A stretch of 64,000 nt of DNA from Flavobacterium glaciei (GCF_003350545.1 NZ_QQBA01000001.1:346348-410347); one strand, 5' to 3'; shown: positions 27,801-36,540, counted from the first letter of the stretch. The notes: generated by a model not told the origin, from the sequence alone. Translations and numbers: made by a program.

Positions 27801-30800
27801 TATATTAACACCACCGGAAATTACCAAAGTTACCTATATTTTGAAGATACTTTTCACTTACAAAATAATGAAATCATTATAAAAATTCCACTAAAAAAGG
27901 AATTCGAAAGGAGCATCAAAATAGGTTTTCAAAGCGTATTCGAAAATCAAAAATTTACTGACCAATTAGAAGTATTTCTCAAAGAAGACAAACCAAAATT
28001 AGAATTCACAATTGAAAGTTTCAGAAACAAATTACAACCAGGAAACATTGAAAATTGGTCGTTTCAACTAAAAACATTTAAAAGTCCAAAAGAAGCTGAA
28101 GTTTTAGCCTCAATGTATGACAGCTCGTTAGATCAGTTTGCCAAAAGTGACTGGAATGGTTTGAAATTTAATGACTATAACTACAACACTGCTAACTTTA
28201 GAATGAGTTTAGGATTTGATAATACATCGAGTTATATTCGAAATCTGAATCCTATTTTGAATAGAATTGAACTTAATGATGAAACTATCAAACTAATGTG
28301 GTTTGGTTTTAACATCAACGATTCTTTCACAACACAGCAAATCAAAGAATATCAAAAACAGCTAAACAGTAAAAGTAAAAAACCCCTAAATGCAAAAATG
28401 ATTTCAGGAATTGTTTCCGACGATCAAGGACCATTAGCGGGCGTGAGTATTATTGTGAATGGGCTAGAACGAGGCACATCAACTGATTTTGATGGCTATT
28501 ACCAAATAGAAGCAGCAACTGGCGAAGAACTAACGTTCTCTTACATTGGGTTCGAATCTCAAAAAATCACGATTGACTCAAACATAATTGATGTTCAGTT
28601 AGAGGAATCCGGGAATAGTCTAGAAGAGGTAGTTGTTGTGGGTTACGGAATAAACAGAAGTAAAAAATCATTGGCTTATTCTCCTCAAGTAGTAGAGGAA
28701 GTAGATAATCAAGTTTACAATACTGCAGGAATCGAAATAAAATTAGAAGGAAAAGCTAGTGGAATAACAATTAGAGGTAACTCCAGTATTTCAGGTAATT
28801 ACAAAAATGCCTTGTATATCGTTGATGGCGAACCAACAACTGAAGAACAATTCAGATTAATTTCTCCAAGCGATATTATTACTGTTGATGTTCTAAAAGG
28901 CGAAAAAGCAACTGCGATATATGGAACCAAAGGAGCTAACGGCGTTATTATTATCACTACCAAAAAAGCATTAGAAGCCTTGACTCAAGTAAAAGCCAGA
29001 AAAAATCTCTCGGAAACTGCTTTCTTTTATCCGAATTTAAAAACAGATGCGAAAGGAAAAGTAAGTTTCAATTTTACTTCGCCTGAGGCTTTGACCGCTT
29101 GGAAACTCCGATTATTGGCACACAACAAAGAGGCTGTTTCTGGTTATTTAGAAAAAAGTGTCATAACTCAAAAAGAGTTGATGGTTACGCCAAATTTCCC
29201 TCGTTTTTTCAGAGAAAAAGACTCGATAGTCATCACGGCAAAGGTGGCAAACATTACTAATGAAGCCAAAACTGGAATTGCTCTTTTGCAACTCTTTGAT
29301 GCGACAACAATGCAACCAATCGATGCCAAAATGGGAAATGATAATACAGCACAAAACTTCAAAATTGCTCCTTTAGGTAATACCGTCGTGAGTTGGAAAA
29401 TTTATATTCCAGGGGGCCTGCAAGGTGTTCAGTATAAAATTTTGGCGAAAGCAGGAAACTTTTCGGATGGCGAAGAAAACATACTTCCCGTTTTGACTAA
29501 TAATTTGCTGGTTACAGAAAGCATTCCCATTTGGGTTCGAGAAAATTCGCAGAAAGAATACACCTTCGAAAACCTAAAAAATAACAGTTCGACCACTTTA
29601 AGAAACCATCAGTTTACGTTAGAATATACATCAAATCCAGTTTGGATTGCCATTCAATCCCTACCCTATTTGATGGAATTCGAACACGAAAGTGCGGAGC
29701 AAACCTTTGCCCGATATTATTCGAATGCTTTGGCTTCGGAAATCATTAACAGCAATCCAAAAATCGCTAATCTATTCGAAAATTGGAGAAAGAATGGAAA
29801 ATTAAATGCTAAACTGGAAGACAACGAAGAATTAAAATCAATAATTCTTGCTGAAACGCCTTGGTTGAATGATGTGCAAAGCGAAGATGAAAAGAAGAAA
29901 AATTTAGCGTTACTTTTTGAATTAGATAAATTGAAAAATGCACAAGAAGCTACTTTTGATAAGCTGAAACAAAAACAAAATGCTTCGGGAGGATTTGCTT
30001 GGTTTGAAGGAAGTCCCGAAAACGAATACATAACCAGACATATTTTGGCAGGTTTAGGGCATCTTTCGAAATTAAGCAATACTGAAAAGAATACTAATAA
30101 AATTAAAGAAATTGCTACAACCGGAATTCCATTTTTAGACCAAAAGTTTTTACAATATTATAAAACCAGAACAGATAATTTAAAATCGACTGACAGATTC
30201 ATTTGGATTAATCCCTATTCTGATTTGCATTATTTATACACCCGAAGTTTTTACCTTGAAAATTATCCGCTTTCGGACACGTTAAAAGAAGCAACAAAAA
30301 TATATCTCGAAACCGCTAAAAAAGATTGGTTGACATATTCATTATACGAAAAAGGATTGGCTGCTTTGACTTTAAATCGCTTTGGCGAAAAAGAAACTGC
30401 CAAAAAAATTCTAGAAAATTTAAAAGAAACCGCCTCTACCAACGAAAATTGGGGAATGTACTGGATTGCCAATAAATCCGGATGGTATTGGTATCAAGCG
30501 CCTATCGAGACTCAGGCATTACTGATTGAGGCTTTCACCGAAATCGATTCTGACATTAAATCAGTAAACGCAATGAAGGTTTGGTTATTAAAAAACAAAC
30601 AGACTAAAAACTGGCCCACTACAAAATCCACTACGGAAGCAATTTATGCTTTATTGATGCAAGGAACGGATTGGTTGAGCATCAAAGACAACACAATTTT
30701 TAAAATTGGAACCGAGAAAATATTGACTAAAAAATTAGCTGAAAACGAAAAAGAAGCAGAAACAGGTTACGTAAAACTCAATTGGAAAGCAGAAGAAATC

Positions 30801-31340
30801 AAAAAAGCAATGGCAACGATTTCCATTGAAAACAAATCGAAAGTTCCAGGTTTTGGTGGTATTTACTGGCAATACTTTGAAGAATTAGACAAAATAAAAA
30901 CTAACTCTAATACTGCATTATCCGTTTCCAAAGAATTATATGTAAAGAAAAATACTGAGAAAGGCGAAACATCGGAACCAATCAACTCTACTAATCGATT
31001 AAAAATCGGTGATTTAGTAACCGTGAGACTAGTAATTTCTGCTAAAGAAGATATGGAATTTGTGCATTTAAAAGATATGCGCGCTTCTTGTTTTGAACCC
31101 GTAGATGTACTGTCCGCTTACCAATACAAAGGTGGATTGGGTTTTTATAAAAGCACAAAAGATGCCGCAACTCATTTCTTTTTTGACCAAATAAATAAAG
31201 GTACTTATATTTTAGAGTATGATATTCGTATAAATAATAGTGGCGAATTCTCTAATGGAATTACAACTATTCAAAGTATGTATGCTCCTGAATTTACTAA
31301 TCATACTCAAGGAATCAGGATAAAAACTAGTGAGAAATAA
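24855..31340 (+). CDS. Alpha-2-macroglobulin-like protein with an inserted SusC-type regulatory domain and TonB plug
   Basis: 2161 residues. A Sec signal peptide ends near IFGQ (residue 17). The region to about residue 480 is helical and poorly defined. Macroglobulin domains follow, with the MG2 signature YRPGQTV at residue 568 (VEFYLDRAIYRPGQTVYYKG). From about 1182 to 1258 there is a carboxypeptidase-regulatory-like domain (ISGIVSDDQGPLAGVSII ... STDFDGYYQI), then a TonB-box-like LEEVVVVGYG and a plug-like domain to about 1372 (ALYIVDGEPT, DVLKGEKATAIYGTKGANGV). Macroglobulin/TED sequence resumes at LSETAFFYPNLKTDAKGKVS. At the thioester site the sequence is HESAEQ: Ser1613 replaces the Cys of CxEQ, so no thioester can form. 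No barrel follows the plug. Bacterial macroglobulins trap proteases in the periplasm; no pbpC is adjacent. The inserted module's role is unknown. Confidence 0.88.
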   Translation: MKNIFLLFIFISTSIFGQNYDKNWLKVIEYENEGKIKSANEVVSKIHQKALREKNEVQIIKCFFYESKYLQVLDEDAQTKIINNLKTEISKASIPSKAILNLVYAKCLNDYQKQNYYVLFSRTKTLSLNDQFFTWTSKEISEQIDSALEKTLLDEVLLKKTSLSNYLSILYYNDEDITKKENLFDYLLKENIAILTPLIPHWEVQKKEFLSYEKELLGNSASFLQLNFAFVKNEKLKKVLDLYQKQEKNAPNLENQFERIQFCNRVLLDSDEAFMKSLNTMQKESKDLILTQKIQFEKATILYNLASKEIHPDYNIRAVATLDSIISINNRSNAHKLALQKKQNISSKSLKIELQKFSYTDENIRAFVQYKNLNRLSISFFKIDQNTNKDFLNSPYKKDSLVAAIIKNKKAIASKNYELEKKNNYFEYSTEVLLPPLKTGSYLVYFESDSDIKNTKAFAYETITISNITVFNSQNDKKEVYQVLDRKTGKPLENVSIALLNQTIKTDKNGIATYLKKIKERDYRLTEFTTENDSLLLNNYTRYNNDYTNHKNEKAKGKVEFYLDRAIYRPGQTVYYKGIAFRKEKDKTTIVGKTAFKITIQDPNRTVFKQFDIVTNEYGSFSGEFMLPKNGLTGNFRMTANKPDTNKNFVIVQTNDQHQFWDTINFVNSEIFLRVEEYKRPKFEVTFEPFKNTHQVNQKVSVEGLAKAFAGSNISDAKVTYNVKLIPYTLNNGYYYNLNGKSETILLGETKTDASGKFEINFIAKPFENATKEQLPIFEYYISASVTDNNGETHQTQTTVRVGYHSLTLTATIPNRIETKNKNEIELKSTNLNGEFLAAKGEIRLYYVSPFSNKFKSRVFSKPEIETILKEDFERLFPFENNENQKTVKPNETLVYSKKIDTEKDKKLLLDFISNYKSGNYKVVFSAKDAFENPIETSSNFQLIQSKDKFNPAKLFTAEQINSDAKKDGFVLVKLTSVIPELYINTTGNYQSYLYFEDTFHLQNNEIIIKIPLKKEFERSIKIGFQSVFENQKFTDQLEVFLKEDKPKLEFTIESFRNKLQPGNIENWSFQLKTFKSPKEAEVLASMYDSSLDQFAKSDWNGLKFNDYNYNTANFRMSLGFDNTSSYIRNLNPILNRIELNDETIKLMWFGFNINDSFTTQQIKEYQKQLNSKSKKPLNAKMISGIVSDDQGPLAGVSIIVNGLERGTSTDFDGYYQIEAATGEELTFSYIGFESQKITIDSNIIDVQLEESGNSLEEVVVVGYGINRSKKSLAYSPQVVEEVDNQVYNTAGIEIKLEGKASGITIRGNSSISGNYKNALYIVDGEPTTEEQFRLISPSDIITVDVLKGEKATAIYGTKGANGVIIITTKKALEALTQVKARKNLSETAFFYPNLKTDAKGKVSFNFTSPEALTAWKLRLLAHNKEAVSGYLEKSVITQKELMVTPNFPRFFREKDSIVITAKVANITNEAKTGIALLQLFDATTMQPIDAKMGNDNTAQNFKIAPLGNTVVSWKIYIPGGLQGVQYKILAKAGNFSDGEENILPVLTNNLLVTESIPIWVRENSQKEYTFENLKNNSSTTLRNHQFTLEYTSNPVWIAIQSLPYLMEFEHESAEQTFARYYSNALASEIINSNPKIANLFENWRKNGKLNAKLEDNEELKSIILAETPWLNDVQSEDEKKKNLALLFELDKLKNAQEATFDKLKQKQNASGGFAWFEGSPENEYITRHILAGLGHLSKLSNTEKNTNKIKEIATTGIPFLDQKFLQYYKTRTDNLKSTDRFIWINPYSDLHYLYTRSFYLENYPLSDTLKEATKIYLETAKKDWLTYSLYEKGLAALTLNRFGEKETAKKILENLKETASTNENWGMYWIANKSGWYWYQAPIETQALLIEAFTEIDSDIKSVNAMKVWLLKNKQTKNWPTTKSTTEAIYALLMQGTDWLSIKDNTIFKIGTEKILTKKLAENEKEAETGYVKLNWKAEEIKKAMATISIENKSKVPGFGGIYWQYFEELDKIKTNSNTALSVSKELYVKKNTEKGETSEPINSTNRLKIGDLVTVRLVISAKEDMEFVHLKDMRASCFEPVDVLSAYQYKGGLGFYKSTKDAATHFFFDQINKGTYILEYDIRINNSGEFSNGITTIQSMYAPEFTNHTQGIRIKTSEK

Positions 31341-31346
31341 CAATAA

Positions 31347-31381
31347 AAAAACCGTCTCGCATTTTTTTACGAGACGGTTTT
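31347..31381. terminator. Strong bidirectional terminator between the macroglobulin gene and obgE
   Basis: AAAACCGTCTCG pairs perfectly with CGAGACGGTTTT (31370-31381) around a T-rich loop. A on one side and T on the other make it usable from both strands, which converge here. Confidence 0.88.
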
Positions 31382-31404
31382 CAATATGTATTTAAAATCA
31401 AGAA

Positions 31405-32406
31405 TTAGTCATTCAACATTTTCCATAATTTATCTTTTAATTCTGTCAAACCTTGCTGAGCAACAGAAGAAATAAACATATAAGGAATATCTTTGAAAGC
31501 AACATCAAGCTCTGTTTTTAACTCTGCTTTTAACTCGTCGTCCAGCATGTCGCATTTAGAAATCACTAGTAAACGCTCTTTATCCAGCATTTCAGGATTG
31601 TACTTAGTTAATTCGTTTACCAAAATATCGTATTCAGCTTTGATGTCTGGCGTATCAACAGGAACTAAGAACAACAACGTCGAATTACGTTCAATATGAC
31701 GTAAAAAATAATGTCCAAGCCCTTTTCCTTCGGCAGCACCTTCAATTATTCCAGGAATATCAGCAATTACAAAGGATTGAAAATCTCTGTAAGCAACAAT
31801 TCCAAGGTTAGGTTTTAAAGTTGTAAAAGGATAATCAGCAATTTTTGGTTTTGCTGATGTCAACACAGATAACAAGGTTGATTTTCCTGCATTAGGAAAA
31901 CCCACCAAGCCTACATCGGCAAGCACTTTAAGTTCTAAAATAACATCCATTTCTACCCCTGGTAAACCCGGTTGTGAGTATCTTGGAGTTTGGTTTGTCG
32001 AACTTCTAAAATGCCAGTTTCCTAAACCACCTTTTCCACCACGAGAGAGAATTTGTTTTTCACCATCATCAGTGATTTCAAATAATATTTCTCCAGTTTC
32101 TTTATCTTTTACTACGGTTCCTAATGGTACTTCAATGTATTTATCATCACCATCGGCACCTGTACTTCTGTCACCACTTCCATCTCCACCATTTCCTGCT
32201 TTGATATGACGTGCAAATTTTAAGTGAAACAATGTCCATAGACCTTTGTTTCCAACTAAATATACATGCCCCCCACGGCCACCATCACCACCGTCTGGCC
32301 CACCTTTTTCAATAAATTTTTCTCTGTGCAAGTGCGTAGACCCTTTTCCTCCTTTACCGGATGAAACATATATTTTAACATAATCTACAAAATTCCCTTC
32401 TGTCAT
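31405..32406 (-). CDS. obgE: GTPase ObgE/CgtA
   Basis: 333 residues. The glycine-rich Obg fold occupies residues 1-160 ([46 protein letters not shown]). The GTPase domain has G1 GFPNAGKST (169-177), G3 DIPGI and G4 SKCD. Obg proteins act in 50S ribosome maturation and stress response. The C-terminal OCT domain is absent, as is common. It is the last gene on this minus-strand stretch, 65 bases after the CNNM/CBS gene. Confidence 0.95.
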   Translation of the reverse strand: MTEGNFVDYVKIYVSSGKGGKGSTHLHREKFIEKGGPDGGDGGRGGHVYLVGNKGLWTLFHLKFARHIKAGNGGDGSGDRSTGADGDDKYIEVPLGTVVKDKETGEILFEITDDGEKQILSRGGKGGLGNWHFRSSTNQTPRYSQPGLPGVEMDVILELKVLADVGLVGFPNAGKSTLLSVLTSAKPKIADYPFTTLKPNLGIVAYRDFQSFVIADIPGIIEGAAEGKGLGHYFLRHIERNSTLLFLVPVDTPDIKAEYDILVNELTKYNPEMLDKERLLVISKCDMLDDELKAELKTELDVAFKDIPYMFISSVAQQGLTELKDKLWKMLND

Positions 32407-32471
32407 TTTTTTTAATTTCAGATTTCAGCTTTCAGATTGAATATATTCAAACTTTAAACTTACATCTATTT

Positions 32472-33746
32472 TTATAATTTAATCGCCTTCACCATCACTT
32501 TATCAATCTTCACGCCATCCATATCGATAACTTCTAGCTCAAATTTTTGCCAGACTAATTTCTCCCCTTGTTTTGGAATATGAGAGAGTTCTGTCATTAT
32601 TAGTCCGCTTACGGTAGTCACTTCATAATCATTGATTAATTCGTCTAATTCAAAGTAGGTCAAGAAATCGTGTAATGAATAATGTCCGTCTACCAGCCAC
32701 GATCCATCTTCTCTTTCTATCAACTGAAAATCATCTTTATAAAAATCAGAAGCATCACCCACAAGTGCTTCCAGAATGTCATTCAGTGTAATAACTCCTT
32801 GAAAAACACCATATTCATCCGATACAAAAGCATAATGAATTCCTGATTTTTTAAAATTTTCTAAAGCGACATAAGCCGTTGTTTGCTCCATCATAAAAGG
32901 TGCTTCGGTCATTATATCTACTAAATTAAAATTTTCATTTTCAAAATGAGAAAAAATATTTTTCAAGTTAACCACTCCAACAATGTCATCAAAATTCTCA
33001 CCGTAAACTGGATAAATAGAATGTAATTCTTTGAGCATAAATTCCTTAACCTGTTCTTTATTAGAATGCAACGGCAAAAACATCACTGATTTCCTGTGTG
33101 TCATCAATGAGTTTATTTTTCTGTCCCCAATATGAAAAACACGCTCTACAATATCTTGTTCTATTTCCTGTACTTCTCCTCCTTCAGTTCCTTCTTTGAT
33201 AATTGCTTTTATTTCTTCCTCAGTAACTTTACCGTCTGCTGTTGGTTTTATTTGCAAAATTTTCAATAAAAAATCAGTTGAATGCGTTAATAACCAGATA
33301 AAAGGTGCCGTGATTATTGACACAATTTTCATAGGTAACGCCACTGCTTTTGCGATAGCTTCGGGATGGTTGAGTCCAATTCTTTTTGGTACCAATTCAC
33401 CCAAAACCAGTGAGAAAAAAGTTAGTACCACAACTACTAATCCTACTGCTACAGAATGTGCGTATGGTTTTAAAAACTCAAAGCCACTTACAAATATTTC
33501 TACATCAACCGTTATTTTATCTCCACTGTAAATACCGGTAAGAATTCCTATAAGAGTAATTCCGATTTGTACGGTTGACAAAAACTTGTTAGGAGAGTTG
33601 GCTAAATCTAATGCGATTTTAGCACTTTTATTTCCTTTTTTTGCTGCGGTCTCTAATCTGTTTTTTCGTGCTGAAATCAATGCGATTTCTGACATTGAGA
33701 AAACCCCATTTAGTAGTATTAGAAAAAATATTATTAGTATTTCCAA
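32472..33746 (-). CDS. Hemolysin-family CNNM/CBS-domain membrane protein (CorB/CorC-like)
   Basis: 424 residues. The start is TTG (complement of 33744-33746), giving MEILIIFFLILLNGVFSMSE. An N-terminal CNNM domain has three to four membrane helices (LSTVQIGITLIGILTGIYSG, VGLVVVVLTFFSLVLGELVP); a pair of CBS domains follows (about 200-330), then a CorC/HlyC-associated domain at the C-terminus (DGSWLVDGHYSLHDF). Relatives move Mg2+ or Na+. GldE, a gliding-motility protein, is a member of this superfamily, but there is no gldD neighbour to support that name. It lies downstream of adk, separated by a dispersed repeat. Confidence 0.88.
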   Translation of the reverse strand: MEILIIFFLILLNGVFSMSEIALISARKNRLETAAKKGNKSAKIALDLANSPNKFLSTVQIGITLIGILTGIYSGDKITVDVEIFVSGFEFLKPYAHSVAVGLVVVVLTFFSLVLGELVPKRIGLNHPEAIAKAVALPMKIVSIITAPFIWLLTHSTDFLLKILQIKPTADGKVTEEEIKAIIKEGTEGGEVQEIEQDIVERVFHIGDRKINSLMTHRKSVMFLPLHSNKEQVKEFMLKELHSIYPVYGENFDDIVGVVNLKNIFSHFENENFNLVDIMTEAPFMMEQTTAYVALENFKKSGIHYAFVSDEYGVFQGVITLNDILEALVGDASDFYKDDFQLIEREDGSWLVDGHYSLHDFLTYFELDELINDYEVTTVSGLIMTELSHIPKQGEKLVWQKFELEVIDMDGVKIDKVMVKAIKL

Positions 33747-33828
33747 TTTTTTAATTATTTCGTTTATATGTTAAAGTGTGATTCCTAAATTTTACTTATG
33801 AGAAATCGGTTGTTTGGCACCTCATCTT

Positions 33829-33972
33829 TTAGCCCAGATGGTAATGAAAATGCCTCAGTAAAAAAGCTAATTTTTCTTGTCAAAAAAGAGCGACTAAAGG
33901 AAGCTCCTTTTTTGGGCTTAGAAAAATAGATTTTTTGACGAGGACTTGTAATGTACAGCTGGAATTGCTCCT
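33829..33972 (+). repeat. Dispersed intergenic repeat, copy 1 (about 144 bp)
   Basis: Starts TTAGCCCAGATGGTAATG and ends GTACAGCTGGAATTGCTCCT, running right into the adk stop codon. It aligns with the reverse complement of 46798-46940 in several blocks: TAGCCC.GATGG.AATGAAAAT, GCGACTAAA followed by GAAGCT, GTACAGC.GGA and GCTCCT. The outer ends are best conserved, as expected for a mobile repeat with recognition ends. No open frame lies inside. Confidence 0.7.
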
Positions 33973-34543
33973 ATAAATTATCAATGACGTTGCTAACTCT
34001 TTCTGTAATTTCAGCGATTGAACCTATTCCGTTTACGGCATGAAATTTCCCTTGGGCCTCATAATAACTCATTAAAGGGGCTGTTTTTTCATTGTATTCC
34101 TGGTAGCGATTTCTGATTTTTTCCTCATCTTGATCGTCAATTCTACCACTTGTTTTTCCTCTTTCCAAAAGGCGTTTTACTAAAATCTCATCATCCGCTT
34201 CCAGTGCTATTGTAGCTGCTACATTAGAACCTATTGAGGTAAGAAATGCGTCTAAGGCTTCAGCTTGAGAAATTGTTCTTGGATATCCATCAAACAAAAT
34301 CCCATTAGTATCCGGGTGTTTATTTACCTCATCAATCAGCATTTTTGTAGTCAATTCATCTGGAACTAAATCCCCAGCATCCATAAATACTCTTGCTTGT
34401 TTTCCCAGTTCTGTATCGTTTTTTAAATTAAAACGGAATACATCACCAGTTGATATATGTGTTAATTTGTATTTTTCTTTCAAAAACTCTGCTTGAGTTC
34501 CTTTACCAGCACCTGGTTTTCCAAATAAAACAATGTTAGTCAT
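33971..34543 (-). CDS. adk: Adenylate kinase
   Basis: 190 residues, the short form without the long LID insertion. The P-loop is GKPGAGKGT (residues 8-16); the NMP-binding segment is HISTGDVFR, then the GYPRTISQAEALD motif, and LERGKTSGRIDDQDEEKIRN in the LID region. It converts AMP and ATP to two ADP. It follows hpt after 12 bases, so the two purine enzymes share an mRNA. Its stop codon overlaps the end of a dispersed repeat. Confidence 0.96.
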   Translation of the reverse strand: MTNIVLFGKPGAGKGTQAEFLKEKYKLTHISTGDVFRFNLKNDTELGKQARVFMDAGDLVPDELTTKMLIDEVNKHPDTNGILFDGYPRTISQAEALDAFLTSIGSNVAATIALEADDEILVKRLLERGKTSGRIDDQDEEKIRNRYQEYNEKTAPLMSYYEAQGKFHAVNGIGSIAEITERVSNVIDNL

Positions 34544-34555
34544 ATCGTTGAGTCG

Positions 34556-35086
34556 TTATTCTTTTAGTTTATATACTTCTGGTAAATTTCTTCCTAATCC
34601 ATCGTAGTCTAAGCCAAAACCCACAATAAATTTATTTGGAATTCTAATTCCCACATAATCTATTTTGATGTCTTTTGCGTATGCTTCTGGTTTAAAAAAA
34701 AGTGTTGCTATTTTAAAATGTTTTACATTTTGTTTTTTGAATAATTCTTTTAGTTCTACTAATGTGTTTCCCGTATCAACTATATCCTCGATTATGACAA
34801 CAGAACGCCCAGTTAAATCTTGATTTATACCTATTAACTGTTTTACTTCGTTTGTTGAAGAAGTTCCTTCGTAAGATGCCATTTTGATGAAAGATACTTC
34901 ACATGGTCTTTTGTATTTTTTCATAAAATCCGAAACCACCATAAAAGCTCCATTCAATACTCCTACAAATACCGGCGTTTCATCAGCAAAATCAGCTTCT
35001 ACTTGCGCAACCATTTTAGCAATGGCAAATTCAATTTCTTGGGCAGAAATAAACGGAACAAATTGTTTATCGTGAAGTTGTATCAT
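34556..35086 (-). CDS. hpt: Hypoxanthine phosphoribosyltransferase
   Basis: 176 residues from the ATG complementary to 35084-35086 (MIQLHDKQFVPFISAQEIEF). The frame stays open up to 35152, but that start would lie upstream of the -7 box at 35111-35118, so the shorter protein is right. The PRPP-binding loop is VVIIEDIVDTGNT (residues 96-108); VGVLNGAFM and SYEGTSSTNEV are further family motifs. It salvages hypoxanthine (and guanine) to IMP and GMP. Confidence 0.93.
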   Translation of the reverse strand: MIQLHDKQFVPFISAQEIEFAIAKMVAQVEADFADETPVFVGVLNGAFMVVSDFMKKYKRPCEVSFIKMASYEGTSSTNEVKQLIGINQDLTGRSVVIIEDIVDTGNTLVELKELFKKQNVKHFKIATLFFKPEAYAKDIKIDYVGIRIPNKFIVGFGLDYDGLGRNLPEVYKLKE

Positions 35087-35110
35087 TAATTTCGTTTTTA
35101 AAATAATGTG

Positions 35111-35118
35111 CAAAGATA
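35111..35118 (-). promoter_or_regulatory. -7 box of hpt-adk
   Basis: Minus-strand TATCTTTG (complement of 35111-35118), a perfect TAnnTTTG, lies 24 bases before the hpt ATG. It decides the hpt start. The -33 element is not clear. Confidence 0.62.
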
Positions 35119-35274
35119 CAGAATTCGGATTTGTGAATTGATAAATGGACATTAATTTGTATTTTTAAGTAAATTTCATAAAAAAGCAACTAAAAATGTA
35201 CTGAAAATAGTAAAAGTCAGCACAGAAATTCCGAAGAAAATAAAATAGCATTTCCCTATTTAATCATTATAAAG

Positions 35275-35282
35275 TATCTTTG
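35275..35282 (+). promoter_or_regulatory. -7 box of purK-purE
   Basis: TATCTTTG, followed by C, lies 20 bases before the purK ATG. A TTTC at 35251-35254 is the nearest -33 candidate. It is divergent from the hpt promoter across a gap of about 155 bases; I see no obvious purine operator in between. Confidence 0.6.
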
Positions 35283-35302
35283 CATAAACATACAACTACA
35301 CC

Positions 35303-36457
35303 ATGAATTATTTTTCTTCTGATTTTAAATTGGGAATTCTAGGCGGCGGACAACTCGGCAAAATGCTGTTGTTTGACACCCGAAAATTCGACATACAAAC
35401 TCTTGTTCTTGATCCAAGTGATGAAGCGCCATGCAAGATTGCCTGTAATCAATTCTTTAAAGGTGATTTAATGGATTTTGAAACGGTTTATAATTTTGGT
35501 AAAAAAGTAGACGTTTTGACTTTTGAAATTGAGTTGGTTAATCTGGAAGCTTTAGTAAAACTAGAAGAAGAAGGATTAAAAGTGTTTCCTTCGCCAAAAA
35601 CGTTGAAACTGATTCAAAACAAAGGAATTCAGAAAGATTTTTACATAAACCACGCAATTCCAACCGCAAATTACAAGCGATTTGAGAATCTAAAAAGTCT
35701 AATTGTTGATATTTTAGATTCTAAAATAAAACTTCCGTTTGTCTGGAAATGTACTGAATTTGGTTACGATGGAAATGGCGTTAAAGTTATTCGACAAATC
35801 TCGGACTTAGACAATTTAGCCAATGTAGAATGTATTGCAGAAGAAATGGTTCCGTTCAAAAATGAATTGGCCGTTATTGTTTGTCGCAATCCGTCTGGTG
35901 AAATAAAAACATATCCTGTGGTGGAAATGGAATTTCATCCCGAAGCCAACCAAGTGGAATACGTAATTTGCCCTGCTCGAATTGATGATAAAGTAGCCGA
36001 AAAAGCAAGAGCAATCGCATTGAATGTTTCCGAAAAATTCAATCATGTGGGATTATTAGCCGTTGAAATGTTTCAAACTGAAGACGATGAAATCCTCGTA
36101 AACGAAGTGGCTCCTCGCCCACACAATTCCGGTCACTACTCTATTGAAGCCAGTTATACATCCCAATTTGAAAATCACTTGCGTGCAATTCTTGATTTAC
36201 CTTTAGGAAACACGGACAGTAAAGTAGCTGGAATTATGGTAAACCTAGTAGGTTCCGAAGGTTTTTCCGGGAATGTAGTCTACGAAAATATCGAAAAAAT
36301 ACTAGGCTGGAATGGTGTTACACCACACATTTACGGAAAAAAACAAACACGTCCTTTTAGAAAAATGGGACATGTAACCATCGTAAATGAAGACATAGAT
36401 GAAGCACGAAGAATTGCAGAAGAGGTGAAGAATACGATAAGAGTGATAAGTGTTTAG
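35303..36457 (+). CDS. purK: N5-carboxyaminoimidazole ribonucleotide synthase (ATP-grasp)
   Basis: 384 residues, cytosolic. The N-terminus LGILGGGQLGKMLLFDTRKF is the PurK pre-ATP-grasp fold; LPFVWKCTEFGYDGNGVKVI is the ATP-binding region, and NEVAPRPHNSGHYSIEAS the catalytic/metal region. It makes N5-CAIR from AIR, ATP and bicarbonate, feeding PurE, whose gene lies 290 bases downstream after a small membrane-protein gene. Confidence 0.95.
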   Translation: MNYFSSDFKLGILGGGQLGKMLLFDTRKFDIQTLVLDPSDEAPCKIACNQFFKGDLMDFETVYNFGKKVDVLTFEIELVNLEALVKLEEEGLKVFPSPKTLKLIQNKGIQKDFYINHAIPTANYKRFENLKSLIVDILDSKIKLPFVWKCTEFGYDGNGVKVIRQISDLDNLANVECIAEEMVPFKNELAVIVCRNPSGEIKTYPVVEMEFHPEANQVEYVICPARIDDKVAEKARAIALNVSEKFNHVGLLAVEMFQTEDDEILVNEVAPRPHNSGHYSIEASYTSQFENHLRAILDLPLGNTDSKVAGIMVNLVGSEGFSGNVVYENIEKILGWNGVTPHIYGKKQTRPFRKMGHVTIVNEDIDEARRIAEEVKNTIRVISV

Positions 36458-36470
36458 TAATTAGTTTTTA

Positions 36471-36499
36471 GTTGGTAGTTTATTGTCTAACTACCAACT
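36471..36499 (+). repeat. Hairpin in the purK-downstream gap
   Basis: AGTTGGTAGTT (36471-36481) pairs perfectly with AACTACCAACT (36489-36499). There is no solid T run after it, so it may attenuate or stabilise the mRNA rather than terminate it; purE lacks another obvious promoter. Confidence 0.5.
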
Positions 36500-36540
36500 T
36501 GTCTTCCTAAACAAGAAATAATCATACAATAAAATAAAGA

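Noticed and set aside
28398..28975. A separate TonB-dependent receptor gene or pseudogene within the macroglobulin frame
   Set aside because: The frame is continuous without stop codons, there is no signal peptide or barrel, and macroglobulin sequence continues on both sides, so it is an inserted module of one protein.
32472..33746. GldE, the gliding-motility member of the CNNM/CBS family
   Set aside because: No gldD or other gliding gene is adjacent and family membership alone cannot separate GldE from general HlyC/CorC proteins.
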